Shown: one piece after another, positions 1 through 11,120 of the stretch | Numbering within the stretch: the stretch's first letter is position 1 | Layout of the letters: the number at the start of each line of letters is the position of its first letter | Source: Phytomonospora sp040655735 | GTDB lineage: Bacteria > Actinomycetota > Actinomycetes > Mycobacteriales > Micromonosporaceae | Direction: 5' to 3' | DNA length: 64,000 nucleotides | Assembly (NCBI RefSeq): GCF_040655735.1 | Contig: NZ_JBFAKK010000003.1 | Span: 310,001-374,000 of the forward strand | Made by a program: the position numbers and the translations under genes | The notes under the pieces: model-generated | Told to the model about the DNA's origin: nothing | The model's input: the letters and a program-made list of their open reading frames with translations, nothing else | The model's database searches: none

Positions 1-184
1 CACCGTCCACGACGTCAAAGGGGCCCTCGACACCGGCGCCCTCGCCGTCGGGGTCGCCACCGGCGGCACGACCGCCGACGACCTCCGCCGCGCCGGCGCG
101 CACATCGTCGTCGACGACCTCACCGACCCGGCCGGACTGCGGGCGGCGATCCGGGAGAAGGTCGACGGTCCCCGCACCGCCTGA
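1..184 (+). CDS. HAD-family hydrolase, C-terminal fragment
   Basis: This is the last 60 codons of a gene that enters from the left edge; the frame starts at base 2 and stops with TGA at 182-184. The residues AVGVATGG followed by a DDLRRAGAHIVVDDLTD-type tail match the C-terminal part of HAD-superfamily phosphatases, where the cap-distal Rossmann core ends in a strand and a DDL motif. The catalytic DxD and lysine lie outside the window, so the substrate cannot be stated. It runs in the same direction as the secreted protein gene that follows, about 70 nt away. Confidence 0.6.
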   Translation, partial: TVHDVKGALDTGALAVGVATGGTTADDLRRAGAHIVVDDLTDPAGLRAAIREKVDGPRTA

Positions 185-252
185 GCGGCCACCCCCACGT
201 CCCCGGCCCGATCCACTACCCTGTGCCCCGTCGCCTACCCACGGAGCCTTCG

Positions 253-1212
253 ATGTGGACACCAGCTCGCCGCGCACTCGCCTTCACGGTCACGGCGCTC
301 GCCTGCCTCACCGCCGCGACGCTCGCCGAACCCGCTCCCGCACAGGCCGCCTCGGTGACCGTCCACATGAGCCCGTCGGGCAGCGACTCCGCCGACGGCG
401 GCTCGGCCACCCCGGTGAAATCCCTCAAGCGAGTTAAGGCGCTGCTAACCGCAAGCAGTGCCACGACCGCCACGATCGTCGTTCGCGCGGGCACCTACTA
501 CGAGACCGCGACCGTCGCCTGGAACGGCGTCCCGCAGGACCTGCTCTCGTTTCGCCGCGAGGGAACCCAGCGCCCCGTCTTCGACGGCAGCCGCGTCACC
601 GGCACCACCCGGTACTGGATGAACTCCGCCGGCGGCCCGCGCCTGGACGTGCGCGAACTGACCGTCCGCAACTACCGCACGGGCGCCCTGCGCCTCGACA
701 CCGACGGCAACACCGTCCGCAACATGATCTTCGAGCGCATCGGCAACAAGTACGTCCCCGACGGCCCCGGCTACGCCGCGGTGCACCTGCTCGGCTCCTC
801 GGGCAACGCGATCGTCAACAACATCATGCGAAACCTTGAGAACACCGACTGCCCCGGCTGCGTCCACGGCGTCTACGCCGCCAACGAGAGCAGCCGCAAC
901 CTGTTGCAGGGCAACACCTTCAGCAAAGTCACCGGCGACCCGGTCCGGCTGCGCAACGGCACCGACGACAACATCGTCGAGGCCAACACCTTCACGACCT
1001 CGGGCCTGCCCGGAACCGACCGCGCCCTGATCACCTTCTGGCGCTTCACCGCCGACGAGGTCTGCGGCACCGGCAACAGGGCCGACGGCAACACCTACGA
1101 CGGCCGCTTCCACACCGGCGCCGCCGGCCAGCGCGTCATCGGCTCGGGAGCCGAGGACGGCCTCGCCCGCTGCGCCACCGCGCTCACCGGCAGCGGAAAC
1201 GTTCTGGGATAA
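253..1212 (+). CDS. Secreted right-handed parallel beta-helix protein
   Basis: A 319-residue exported protein. Residues 1-32 form a Sec-type signal peptide (RR, a hydrophobic stretch, then AxA-type AQAAS). The rest shows the short repeated N-rich turns typical of right-handed parallel beta helices (NTVRN, NAIVNN, NLLQGNTF, NIVEANTF), a fold used by pectate-lyase-like and other polysaccharide-active proteins. Two close cysteines (DCPGC) and a later pair suggest disulfides. I chose the ATG at 253 because GGAG lies six bases upstream; a GTG at 223 in the same frame would put ten extra residues before the signal. No catalytic residues can be assigned, so the substrate is unknown. Confidence 0.75.
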   Translation: MWTPARRALAFTVTALACLTAATLAEPAPAQAASVTVHMSPSGSDSADGGSATPVKSLKRVKALLTASSATTATIVVRAGTYYETATVAWNGVPQDLLSFRREGTQRPVFDGSRVTGTTRYWMNSAGGPRLDVRELTVRNYRTGALRLDTDGNTVRNMIFERIGNKYVPDGPGYAAVHLLGSSGNAIVNNIMRNLENTDCPGCVHGVYAANESSRNLLQGNTFSKVTGDPVRLRNGTDDNIVEANTFTTSGLPGTDRALITFWRFTADEVCGTGNRADGNTYDGRFHTGAAGQRVIGSGAEDGLARCATALTGSGNVLG

Positions 1213-1217
1213 CCGAT

Positions 1218-1957
1218 TCAGCGACCGGCCGACGCGCGCAGGAAGTCGGCGTTGAGCCGGCCGATCGTGGTCAGCGGGATGCCCTTGGGGCACACCGCGG
1301 TGCACTCGCCGGTGTTGGTGCAGCCGCCGAAGTCGGCGTCGTCGTGTGCCGCGACCATGTCCAGCACGCGCTCCCGGCGCTCCGGCTGGCCCTGGGGGAG
1401 CAGCCCCAGGTGGGTGATCTTCGCGGCGGTGAACAGCATCCCCGAGCCGTTGGGGCAGGCCGCGACGCAGGCGCCGCAACCGATGCAGGTCGCCGCCTCG
1501 AAGGCGTCGTCGGCGTCGGCCTTCGGCACCGGCGTGGCGTGCGCGTCGGGGGCGCTGCCGGTCGGCGCGGAGATGTAGCCGCCGGCCTGGATGATCCGGT
1601 CGAAGGCCGAACGGTCCACGACCAGGTCCTTGACGACCGGGAACGCCCGCGCCCGCCACGGCTCGATGTCGATGGTGTCGTTGTCCTTGAAGTGCCGCAT
1701 GTGCAGCTGGCAGGTCGTGGTGGCCCGCTCCGGTCCGTGCGCGACACCGTTGATCACCAGACCGCACATGCCGCAGATGCCCTCGCGGCAGTCGTGGTCG
1801 AAGGCCACCGGCTCGTCACCGGCGAGGGTCAGCTCCTCGTTGAGCACGTCGAGCATCTCCAGGAACGACATGTCCGGTGACACGTCCTCCACCCGGTACT
1901 TCACCATCCGGCCTTTTTCCTCGGGGCCGGTCTGGCGCCAGATGCGCAAGGTCAGGT

Positions 1958-1961
<4 letters not shown>
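1218..1961 (-). CDS. sdhB: Succinate dehydrogenase iron-sulfur subunit
   Basis: A 247-residue iron-sulfur subunit of complex II, which passes electrons from the flavin of SdhA to menaquinone in SdhC. The [2Fe-2S] ligand set CREGICGMCG lies near residues 58-67, followed by CIGCGACVAACP (about 150-165) and CTNTGECTAVCP (about 208-220) for the [4Fe-4S] and [3Fe-4S] clusters. The GTG start at 1961 overlaps the sdhA stop as GTGA, showing translational coupling, and gives the expected N-terminus VNLTLRIWRQ. It is the last gene of the sdhC-sdhA-sdhB operon and ends just before the secreted protein gene on the other strand. Confidence 0.95.
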
Positions 1962-3891
<1,930 letters not shown>

Positions 3892-3895
<4 letters not shown>

Positions 3896-4581
3896 GTGAT
3901 CAGTCCCGTCGTGACGGCAAGTGGAACGGTCAGGAATCCCGCGCACAGCACCACCGCCGCGCCGAGCGCCACGAAACGGGCGCGGCGCTCGCCTGCCGGT
4001 GTGCGCTGCCCGAGGGAGCGCATGGCGCTGAAGATGCCGTGGCGCAGGTGGAACCCGAGGGCCAGGACGGCCAGGACGTAGAAGGCCGTGACGTACCAGC
4101 GCTCGGGCGCGAAGTCGGCGACCACGTTGGCGTAGGGGGTGGAGCCGTCGCCGACCGGGTTGAGATGACCGGTGGTCAGGTCGAGGATGTGGTAGACGAC
4201 GAACAGCACGATGATCACGCCGCCCCAGCGCATCGTGCGGGCGGCGTAGCTGCCCTGGACGCGGTTGCGGTGGGCGTACTTGACCGGTCGCGCGGCGCGG
4301 GCCCGCAGCGCCAGGGCCGTCGCCGACCAGATGTGTCCGAGCACGGCGGCCAGGAGCACCACGCGCTGGATCCAGAGGTAGACCGTCTCGGGGAGGACCG
4401 GCGCGCCGATGGTGCGCAGCCAGTGGGCGTAGTGGTCGAAGGACAGCCCGCCGGCGAAGACCTTGAGGTTGCCGAGCATGTGGAGGAAGAGGAAGAGGAT
4501 CAGCATGACGCCGGTGACGGCCATGACGACCTTCTTGCCGACCGTCGTGCCGACCATGTGGCGCCGGGTAGCCAGATCCAT
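3892..4581 (-). CDS. sdhC: Succinate dehydrogenase cytochrome b558 subunit
   Basis: A 229-residue membrane anchor of complex II, carrying haem b and the quinone site. Five hydrophobic segments can be seen (about residues 18-38, 64-84, 110-130, 160-180, 200-220), with histidines placed for haem ligation (FLHMLGN, GHIWS, VYHILDL, FHLRHGIFS). This is the single-polypeptide, five-helix type that replaces SdhC plus SdhD. ATG 4581 starts at MDLATRRHMVG. A longer in-frame start at 4623 would extend into the divergent LysR promoter and is less likely. It is first in the operon and divergent from the LysR gene. Confidence 0.9.
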
Positions 4582-4639
4582 AGGGCTGAGACTAGGAAGA
4601 GTGGATCTATTCGTCCAATGCATGACGATGTAGGAGTCG

Positions 4640-4654
4640 ATAGCAATAGGCTAT
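4640..4654 (+). promoter_or_regulatory. Inverted repeat in the sdhC/LysR divergent region
   Basis: ATAGC-AATAG-GCTAT is a perfect 5-bp inverted repeat with a 5-nt spacer, and it overlaps the LysR start codon. It is AT-rich against its surroundings and has the T-N11-A layout of LysR boxes. It lies in the 71-bp space between sdhC (leftward) and the LysR gene (rightward), so autoregulation and control of sdh are plausible but unproven. Confidence 0.35.
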
Positions 4655-5588
4655 GGAGGTGCAGATCCAACACCTCCGATACTTCGCAGCGGTGGCCGAA
4701 CACCGACATTTCACCCGAGCGGCGGCCAGTCTCGGTGTGGCGCAGCCGACACTGAGTAGGCAAGTTCACACCCTGGAGACCGACCTGGGGGCCGAGCTGT
4801 TCCATCGCGAACACGGAACGGTGACGCTCACGCCCGCCGGGGAGGTGCTGCTGCCCATCGCCCGCCGGATCCTCGCCGACGCCGACACCGCCCGCCGTGA
4901 GGTCAACGAGCTCGTCGGCCTGCGCCGGGGGCGCGTGCGGCTGGGCGCCACCCCCAGCCTCGCCGCCGCGCTCGTGCCGCCCGTCCTGCGACGTTTCCGG
5001 GCCGCCTACCCCGGCATCGAGCTGCATATCGAGCAGAGCGGATCCCACGACCTCGTCCGCCACCTCACCGGCGGCGAACTCGACCTCGCCCTCATCATCG
5101 TCCCCGAGCAGGGCACCGACCCCGCCGTCCAGGCCGAGACGATCCTGCGCGAAAGCCTCGTGGTCGTCTCCGCCCGCGACGAGCCCTTCACCGCGCCCGT
5201 GCACATCGCCGACCTCCGTGACCGCCCCCTGGTGATGTTCAGGGCCGGCTACGACCTCCGCGACGCCACCCTCGACGCCTGCCACCGCGCCGGTTTCGAG
5301 CCGAACTTCGTCGTCGAAGGCGGCGAGATGGACACCGTGCTGGGCTTCGTCGAAGCCGAGCTGGGCATCGCGCTCGTGCCGGGCATGGTCCTCACCGGCC
5401 GCCCCCGCCTGCGCGCCACACCCCTCGCCCCGCCCGGCATCCGGCGGACCGTCGCGCTGGCCCACCGCCGCGAGTCGCCGCTGAGCCACGCCGCCGCCGC
5501 GCTGCGCGAAACGCTGCTGGGGCATGTCGCGGAGGCGGAGCTGCCGGCGGGCGTCGACCGCGACCCGGGGGTGGCGGGAGCGCGCTGA
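4653..5588 (+). CDS. LysR-family transcriptional regulator
   Basis: A 311-residue LysR regulator. An N-terminal winged helix-turn-helix (about residues 1-62: LRYFAAVAEHRHFTRAAASLGVAQPTLSRQ-type) is followed by the periplasmic-binding-protein-like co-inducer domain (about 90-295). It is divergent from sdhC with 71 bp between start codons, which for this family usually means it controls the neighbouring operon and itself. A regulator of succinate dehydrogenase is therefore the natural guess, but the co-inducer cannot be read from sequence. The last 20 residues are a low-complexity tail. Confidence 0.9.
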   Translation: MEVQIQHLRYFAAVAEHRHFTRAAASLGVAQPTLSRQVHTLETDLGAELFHREHGTVTLTPAGEVLLPIARRILADADTARREVNELVGLRRGRVRLGATPSLAAALVPPVLRRFRAAYPGIELHIEQSGSHDLVRHLTGGELDLALIIVPEQGTDPAVQAETILRESLVVVSARDEPFTAPVHIADLRDRPLVMFRAGYDLRDATLDACHRAGFEPNFVVEGGEMDTVLGFVEAELGIALVPGMVLTGRPRLRATPLAPPGIRRTVALAHRRESPLSHAAAALRETLLGHVAEAELPAGVDRDPGVAGAR

Positions 5589-5719
5589 CCCCTGCGGAGC
5601 CTCCTCCCTCCACAGTGGAGAAATCGAGGCCACGGAGGCCCGGCCCGTCCCGCTCGACCGCCACCCTTTTCGGCCGAAACGCCCGGCTCCGCCGCCCCGA
5701 TCGAGCAGGATGGGAAGCC

Positions 5720-6121
5720 ATGGAGACCATGATCTTCCCGAACCTGCCCGTCAAGGACCTCGACGCCGCCAAGGCCTTCTACCAGGCTCTCGGCTACTCG
5801 ATCAACCCGAACTTCACCGACGAGAACGCCTCGGCCGTGGTCATCTCCGACACCATCGTCGTGATGCTGCTGCGCGAGGAGTTCTTCCGGACCTTCACCA
5901 CCCGCGCCATCGCCGACACCTCCACGACCGTGGAGATCCTCAACGGCCTCGGTGTCGCGAGCCGGGACGAGGTCGACCGCCTCGCCGAAGCAGCCGCGGC
6001 GGCCGGAGGCCGCGCCACCCGCGAGCCGCAGGACCAGGGCTTCATGTACTCGCGGACCTTCGCCGACCTCGACGGCCACGAGTGGAGCGTGCTGTGGATG
6101 GACCCGTCGGCCGCGCAGTGA
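5720..6121 (+). CDS. VOC-family (glyoxalase/bleomycin-resistance-like) protein
   Basis: A 133-residue small vicinal-oxygen-chelate fold protein. It opens with a strand and PVKDLDAAKAFYQALGY, the usual first beta-alpha-beta module, and ends with DLDGHEWSVLWMD, the usual metal-side strand. Such proteins work as dimers and range from lyases and dioxygenases to drug-binding proteins; the metal ligands here are incomplete, so an antibiotic-binding or unknown role is as likely as catalysis. ATG 5720 was chosen over an upstream ATG at 5615, because the longer N-terminus is arginine- and proline-rich and not part of the fold. Confidence 0.8.
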   Translation: METMIFPNLPVKDLDAAKAFYQALGYSINPNFTDENASAVVISDTIVVMLLREEFFRTFTTRAIADTSTTVEILNGLGVASRDEVDRLAEAAAAAGGRATREPQDQGFMYSRTFADLDGHEWSVLWMDPSAAQ

Positions 6122-6151
6122 GGCCGGTGCCGCGGAGCTAGAGTCTCGACG

Positions 6152-6865
6152 ATGCGGCTGCTGTTCGGTTCACGCTCGTCGGACTCACCGTGGATCGACG
6201 CGGTGTGGACGTGCGCGAGCGACCGGGTCACCGAGATGACCTCGGTCGCCTCGCCGACCTGGGGCCTGGTGTTCTGGGCGCAGCGGGGCGAGTACTTCGC
6301 CGCCGTCACCGGTCCCGAGAGCCGCTGCGGCAACGCCCCTGTGCCCGAGGGCGCGAGCTTCGTGGGCATCCAGTTCGCCGTCGGCACCTCGCTGCGGGCC
6401 GTCGCCGCGCCGAGTCTCGTCGACGGCGGGATCCTGCTGCCCGACGTCACCGGCCGCGGCTTCCGGCTCGACGGCGGCCGCTGGGAGACGCCCGGCCCCG
6501 ACGACGCCGAAGCGCTCGTCGGGAGGCTCGTCCGCGACGGCACCGTGCTCCGCGACCCGCTGGTCACCGAGCTTCTGCGAGGCGGCCGGCCACCGGGCAC
6601 CGACCGCACCCTGGAGCGCCGCTTCCGGGCCTCGACCGGCCTCACCCAGGGCGCCGTCCGGCAGATCGGGCGCGCACGCGCGGCCGCGGCACGGCTGGCC
6701 TCGGGCGAGGCGGCGAGCGAGGTCGTCGGCGGGCTCGGGTTCTACGACGAGCCGCACCTGGCCCGCGCGCTGCGCAGATACGTCGGGCGCACCGCGCGGC
6801 AGCTCCAGGGGAGCGCCGGCGGCGCGATAGCACTCGATCTCACGGTTCAGCGCACCACGTCGTAG
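6152..6865 (+). CDS. AraC-family transcriptional regulator
   Basis: A 237-residue regulator. The C-terminal part (about residues 140-225) has the two helix-turn-helix motifs of the AraC domain: RTLERRFRASTGLTQGAVRQIGRARAA-type and GFYDEPHLARALRRYVGRTARQ-type, which stands in for the common GY.DQ.H..R.F.R..G.SP. The N-terminal 130 residues form a sensing domain without a clear family. It converges on the reductase gene at 6847-7419, and the two stop regions overlap by 19 bp. Control of that reductase is possible but not shown. Confidence 0.85.
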   Translation: MRLLFGSRSSDSPWIDAVWTCASDRVTEMTSVASPTWGLVFWAQRGEYFAAVTGPESRCGNAPVPEGASFVGIQFAVGTSLRAVAAPSLVDGGILLPDVTGRGFRLDGGRWETPGPDDAEALVGRLVRDGTVLRDPLVTELLRGGRPPGTDRTLERRFRASTGLTQGAVRQIGRARAAAARLASGEAASEVVGGLGFYDEPHLARALRRYVGRTARQLQGSAGGAIALDLTVQRTTS

Positions 6866-7419
6866 ACGAGCTTGGCGACACCGTTGGAGTAGGCCGCCGA
6901 GTCGCGCAGACGCAGATTGCGCTTGTCGCGGTCCTGTCGGCTGAACAGACTCTTGCCGGCGCCGAGCAGGACGGGGAAGACCAGCAGGTTGTAGCGGTCG
7001 ATGAGATCGGCGTCCGACAGGCTCCGGGCGAGTTCGGCGCTGCCGTGAATGAAGACGGCGCCGCCGTCGGTCCGCTTGAGCGCGGCGACGTCGGCGGCCG
7101 AGCGCAGGATCGTGGTCGGTCCCCAGCCCTCGGCGAGCGCGTCGTCGGCGAGCGTGCTGGACACGACGTACTTGGGCAGGTCCTTGTACGCGGCGTGGTC
7201 CTCGGAGTCGATCCACACCGGCGCGAAGGCCTCGTAGCTGCGCCGGCCGAACATCAGCGCCGTCGTGTCGGCGAGTTCCTCGCCTTTCAGGGAGTACGCC
7301 TCGGGCACGAACTCGGTCTCGAACACCCATCCGCCGCTGCGGTGGCCCTCGCTCACGCCGCCGGGGGAGTCCACCACACCGTCGAGCGACATGAAACCGG
7401 TGTAGACGAGTTCGCGCAT
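6847..7419 (-). CDS. Dihydrofolate reductase/RibD C-terminal domain protein
   Basis: A 190-residue stand-alone RibD-C/DHFR-like domain. It begins MRELVYTGFMSLDGVVDSPGG, the characteristic first strand and loop, and has GRRSYEAF, KYVVSSTL, a glycine-rich IHGSAELARSL nucleotide-binding region and VFPVLLGAGKSLF. Stand-alone members are NAD(P)H-dependent reductases of unknown substrate and are common in actinobacteria. ATG 7419 is chosen because GAGGAGC lies at a good distance upstream; a start at 7434 would lose it. Its 3' end overlaps the AraC gene tail to tail. Confidence 0.85.
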   Translation of the reverse strand: MRELVYTGFMSLDGVVDSPGGVSEGHRSGGWVFETEFVPEAYSLKGEELADTTALMFGRRSYEAFAPVWIDSEDHAAYKDLPKYVVSSTLADDALAEGWGPTTILRSAADVAALKRTDGGAVFIHGSAELARSLSDADLIDRYNLLVFPVLLGAGKSLFSRQDRDKRNLRLRDSAAYSNGVAKLVYDVVR

Positions 7420-7620
7420 CACACTGCTCCTCAAGAGAGGCGGCGTGGCCGCCGCCGACCGTCGTCGAGCGGCTCGGGCCGCCCCACCTTCAGATTATTG
7501 AGGAACGGGGCGATGGTCTTGGACGAAAACGACAGTCGGCGCGGCCGCCCGCCGAGCTGGATCACCCTTCCTTTCCCCTGGCAGGCGGCTTATGTTCGGA
7601 TGAACCCGCTGGGAGTCCCG

Positions 7621-8559
7621 ATGCCGGCCGATCACTCGAAGCCCGACGAAGCTCCGCTCGCCAAACGGGACCGGCTGCTGGCGGCCGGCCCGTTCAACGA
7701 GGCGCTCCGCGCCGCGGTGGCCGTGCGCGGCCTCGGCATCGAGCGCCTGTGCGCACGCCTGGCCGAATCCGGCACCCCGGTGAGCGTCGCGACGCTCAGC
7801 TACTGGCAGTCGGGACGCAGCAGGCCGGAGCGACGCTCGTCGATGGCCGCGCTTTCCGCCCTGGAGAAGGTCCTCGGCGTGCCCGCCGGTGCGCTCGCGG
7901 CGTTGCTGGGGCCACCCCGGCGCCGCACCGCGACGACCACGAGGCCCGCGTTCAGCGCCTACTGGCCGCAACCCGACGAGGTCGTCGGGCTGGTGGACAC
8001 AGTGGACCTTCGCTGGGACGAGCGCCTGACCCGGATCAGCCAGCACGACCGGGTCAGCGTCGGACACGAGCGGGGCGAGCGCTCGATCCGTTCGCGGCAG
8101 GTGCTTCGCGCCGAGGCCGACGGCGCCGACCGCTGGATCGCGGTCGTCCACATCGACGATCACGCGCTGCCGCTCCCGGGGATCAGGCCGGTGCGGTACT
8201 GCCGGCTCGGTCGCGTCGTCGGGCGTCCGGGGAAGGGCCTGATCGCCGCCGAACTGCTCTTCGAACGACCGCTGCGGCGGGGGGAGACGGTGATCCTCGA
8301 ACACGAGGTCGTCGGCGCGGCGCCGTATCCGCTGGCGACCAACTACGAGCGCAAGTTCCGGCTGCCGGTGCGCGAGTTCACGCTCGAACTGTGCTTCGAC
8401 CCGTCGATGCTGCCGCCCCGGCTGTGGCGTTTCGCGCAGGCGGGGGACCTCCCCGAGCAGGTCGAGGAGGTCCCGATGGGGTCGGGCGGCAGCGCGCACG
8501 CCGTCACCTTGAACTTCGGTCCCGGTCGCTACGGCTTCCGCTGGGACTGGGCGGGTTGA
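7621..8559 (+). CDS. Helix-turn-helix regulator with unknown C-terminal domain
   Basis: A 312-residue protein. Residues about 15-85 look like an XRE-type helix-turn-helix region (LCARLAESGTPVSVATLSYWQSGRSRPERRSSMAALSALEKVLGV-like), which in this family reads an operator as a dimer. The remaining 220 residues contain repeated beta-rich segments (ERGERSIRSRQVLRAEADG, EFTLELCFDPSMLPPRLW) and no recognisable enzyme motif. ATG 7621 is preferred because GGGAG sits five bases upstream; ATG 7600 would add seven residues. It is monocistronic, and its 3' end faces the protease gene only 7 bp away. Confidence 0.65.
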   Translation: MPADHSKPDEAPLAKRDRLLAAGPFNEALRAAVAVRGLGIERLCARLAESGTPVSVATLSYWQSGRSRPERRSSMAALSALEKVLGVPAGALAALLGPPRRRTATTTRPAFSAYWPQPDEVVGLVDTVDLRWDERLTRISQHDRVSVGHERGERSIRSRQVLRAEADGADRWIAVVHIDDHALPLPGIRPVRYCRLGRVVGRPGKGLIAAELLFERPLRRGETVILEHEVVGAAPYPLATNYERKFRLPVREFTLELCFDPSMLPPRLWRFAQAGDLPEQVEEVPMGSGGSAHAVTLNFGPGRYGFRWDWAG

Positions 8560-8566
8560 GGGAGCG

Positions 8567-10243
8567 TCAGCAGGATCCGCGCGCGCTCCAGTGGCCCCAG
8601 TCCCAGCGGCTGCCGGGCTGGACGCCGTAGGAGCTGTTCGTCGCGAGCCATTCCCTGCCGTTGAAGGAGACCAGGTCGCCGGCCCGGTACCACGTCCACT
8701 GGTTCCACGCCGCCGCCTCGCATCCGGGCGGATCCTCGCCGAGGACCGTCAGGCTGAGCACCGCGCTCTTGTCGACGGCGGTTCCGTCGCCCGTCACGGT
8801 GATCGAGGAGGTCCCGGCCGCCGCGCCGGCGGCGACGGTCAGCGTCAGCGTCGAACTGCCGCCGGCGGTCACCGACGCCGGCGCGAACACCGCGCCGACG
8901 CCGCCGGGAAGCCCCGTCGCCTTAAGTGCCACCGTTTGCGTGGCCCCGTTGGTCACCTGCGTGTTGACCGTGACGGTCGCCGAAGTACCCGGCGCCACGC
9001 TCACCGAAGTCGGTGAGAGCGCGAGGCTGAAGTCGTCGTCCACCGGCGGAGCGTCCTCCGTGTAGAGCGTCAGGTTCCACTTCCCGAGTGCCTCGCGCAC
9101 CGGCTGGAAGATCGACTCGTCGCCGGGGCCCGGGTTGGAGACGCACTGCGATGGTCCGCCCGAATGCAGTCCCACCGCCAGATCCCCGGCGAGCCACGCA
9201 CCCCCGGAGTCACCACCGCGCGAACAAGCGGTGCTCGTCGCCAGCCCTTCGATCACCACACTGCCGTAGTCGATCGTCTGGTTCACCCGCCGCACGGTCC
9301 CGCACTGCCACTTGGACGTGTTGCCCGAGTGGCACACAGCCTGCCCGACGACCGGATCCGTGGAACCGGTGACAGCCACAGCCCCGCCGCCCCACGTGTT
9401 GACGTCCGCCGACAGCGTCCAGCCAGCCTCGGTGACCGCGACGACGCCCATGTCGCCCTCACGCGCGTTGACGCTGCGCCCACCGCCCACATTGGACGTA
9501 CCGATGCGGTTCGACTGGCCGCTCTGCCCGTACGCCGCCTGATTGACGTCGTTCGTGCAATGCCCGGCCGTCAGCACGTGCAGACCACCTGACGAGTCGG
9601 TCGCACCGAACCCCATCGAGCAGTTCGACTCACCGCCCGGCCACCACGGATCCCCCGGATTGGCCTCGCCGGCCTGCTGCCGAGGAGACGACGACGTCTC
9701 CACCACCGCGACACCATCACCCAGAGCGGCCAGCGCCCCCACAAAATCCCTGGCAGAACCGTTGGCCGCCACCACGTTCACGTACACGACCACCCGATTC
9801 GACGCCGGATCCACCCCCCAGCTGTCGATCCCCACCGCCCCATCGGGAATGAGGTCTTCGACCTGCTCCCGCAGTCGAGCGAGCTCCCCCCGATACCGCG
9901 AGACCAGGACACCCCGCACACCCACATCACGGGCTAGGCCGACCGCGTCGGCAGAAGTAACGGCGACAACTGCCTCGCCGGTCACCTCGTCGAGCCACCG
10001 CCCCACGACCTCGTCGCCAAGACGGTCGGGCAAGGACCTCAACTGCCCAAGCGATGCCGCCTGCCGATCGAGAAGTTCACGTGCGTCGCCCACCGACATG
10101 CCGTAGGCGTCGGCAAGCCCTTCGGCGACAGGATCGGACACCGGAGGATCGGCCGCCGCCGCCGCCGCCGCGGCGGTCGTCGACGGAATGGATAACGCCC
10201 CGGCGAGAAGAACGCCGCAGACGATGGTTCTGAAGATGCGCAT
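8567..10243 (-). CDS. Secreted S1 (alpha-lytic-type) serine protease with a carbohydrate-binding tail
   Basis: A 558-residue exported protease precursor. It has a signal peptide (about 1-31, ending AAAAAAAA), a pro-region of the alpha-lytic protease kind (about 40-190), and a chymotrypsin-fold catalytic domain with all three catalytic motifs: LTAGHC (His), EGDMGVV (Asp) and GGDSGGAW (Ser). Cysteines flank the active site as in streptogrisins. A Ser/Thr-rich Ig-like domain follows (about 420-500), then a tryptophan-rich module (AWNQWTWYRAGDLVSFNGREW..) resembling family 5/12 chitin-binding modules, which would target the protease to chitin or cell walls. ATG 10243 has AAGGAAG upstream. Confidence 0.92.
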   Translation of the reverse strand: MRIFRTIVCGVLLAGALSIPSTTAAAAAAAADPPVSDPVAEGLADAYGMSVGDARELLDRQAASLGQLRSLPDRLGDEVVGRWLDEVTGEAVVAVTSADAVGLARDVGVRGVLVSRYRGELARLREQVEDLIPDGAVGIDSWGVDPASNRVVVYVNVVAANGSARDFVGALAALGDGVAVVETSSSPRQQAGEANPGDPWWPGGESNCSMGFGATDSSGGLHVLTAGHCTNDVNQAAYGQSGQSNRIGTSNVGGGRSVNAREGDMGVVAVTEAGWTLSADVNTWGGGAVAVTGSTDPVVGQAVCHSGNTSKWQCGTVRRVNQTIDYGSVVIEGLATSTACSRGGDSGGAWLAGDLAVGLHSGGPSQCVSNPGPGDESIFQPVREALGKWNLTLYTEDAPPVDDDFSLALSPTSVSVAPGTSATVTVNTQVTNGATQTVALKATGLPGGVGAVFAPASVTAGGSSTLTLTVAAGAAAGTSSITVTGDGTAVDKSAVLSLTVLGEDPPGCEAAAWNQWTWYRAGDLVSFNGREWLATNSSYGVQPGSRWDWGHWSARGSC

Positions 10244-10462
10244 GACGCTTCCTTTCTGAGTCGGACGCCATGATCCTAGAAAGCACAAAGCCCACGGAGA
10301 ACCCGCTGACGTGCCTTAACACTTAACTTGGCCGCAGAACCGGGATCCGACCGCACCGCTCAAAGCGCCAATCTTGCGCCGTTCACCAAGAATCTTGAGC
10401 CGACCTTGCCCCAACCTTGAACGCCCCCGGCCAACGCCATTTCAACTGGTAGCGTCCCCGCC

Positions 10463-10768
10463 ATGCCGACCCCCATTCGCGTGATCCTGCACGTATTCCA
10501 GGGAATCTTCCTACTCGCCACCGTCATCTGCCTCCTGGCGGTATTGACCGAACTACTCGGCTCCGACGGCTCCTACACCTGGAGCGCCGACGACGAACTC
10601 TCGACGATCGTCGCCACCCTCTTCGGCCTCCTGAGCATCGCCTTCTCCCCAAGGCTCTGGTCAGTCGAACCACGCGCCAAGGCCGCCGCCCCGACCTACC
10701 CGCAGCACCCCACCGCCGGCTACGACCCTCAGCGCCCGCCCACGCAGAGCGGGCCGTACGGCGGATGA
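10463..10768 (+). CDS. Small two-helix membrane protein
   Basis: A 101-residue protein with two hydrophobic segments (about residues 7-30 and 45-65) joined by an acidic loop (SADDE) and followed by a proline-rich cytoplasmic-type tail (PQRPPTQSGPYGG). The family is not recognised. The start ATG at 10463 is the only one before the first helix. The gene stands alone, with AT-richer DNA upstream (10,310-10,460) that probably holds its promoter and that of the protease on the other strand. Confidence 0.6.
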   Translation: MPTPIRVILHVFQGIFLLATVICLLAVLTELLGSDGSYTWSADDELSTIVATLFGLLSIAFSPRLWSVEPRAKAAAPTYPQHPTAGYDPQRPPTQSGPYGG

Positions 10769-10869
10769 GTCCAGCGCTTGGATACAGCACCCATCGCCGA
10801 TCGCCGTGAGCCGTGGATCGTCTGTGACGACCTGGCTCTAGACCCTGGAAGGGAAGACGGGATCACCGG

Positions 10870-11112
10870 CGGATCTGTTGCGAGGACTGGGATCGGGGCA
10901 GATCGCGCTGACCCATGAGGCGTTCCATACCCTTCAGCCCTTGCGGGCCGCACCGCACCTCAGGGAACTGCTGATGGTGCCGGGTCCTGCCCGCTATCGA
11001 CAAGCAGCTCTGCCTGTCCGAGCGGTGGCTCATTGAGCACTGGCCGGGATCGACGATCCCGCGCACGACCGGATCATCCGCCGCTTCGTCAACTGGTTCG
11101 CTGTAGGGCAGC
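10870..11112 (+). pseudogene. Decayed fragment of an actinobacterial site-specific recombinase-like gene
   Basis: No intact frame exists, but three frame segments in order read like one family. The first is about 10,875-10,985 (..GSGQIALTHEAFHTLQPLRAAPHLRELLM), then about 10,985-11,050 in another frame (LPAIDKQLCLSERWLIEH), then about 11,036-11,110 in the first frame again (LAGIDDPAHDRIIRRFVNWF). This pattern is common in decayed tyrosine-recombinase-like genes of actinobacterial genomic islands. At least two frameshifts are needed. It lies directly upstream of the pentapeptide-repeat gene and suggests an old insertion. The rest of the 350-bp gap holds nothing else I can recognise. Confidence 0.5.
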
Positions 11113-11120
11113 ATGGAAGC

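Noticed and set aside
445..1767. A 440-codon minus-strand frame across the secreted protein and sdhB
   Set aside because: Low-complexity alanine/arginine/glycine translation, out of frame with sdhB.
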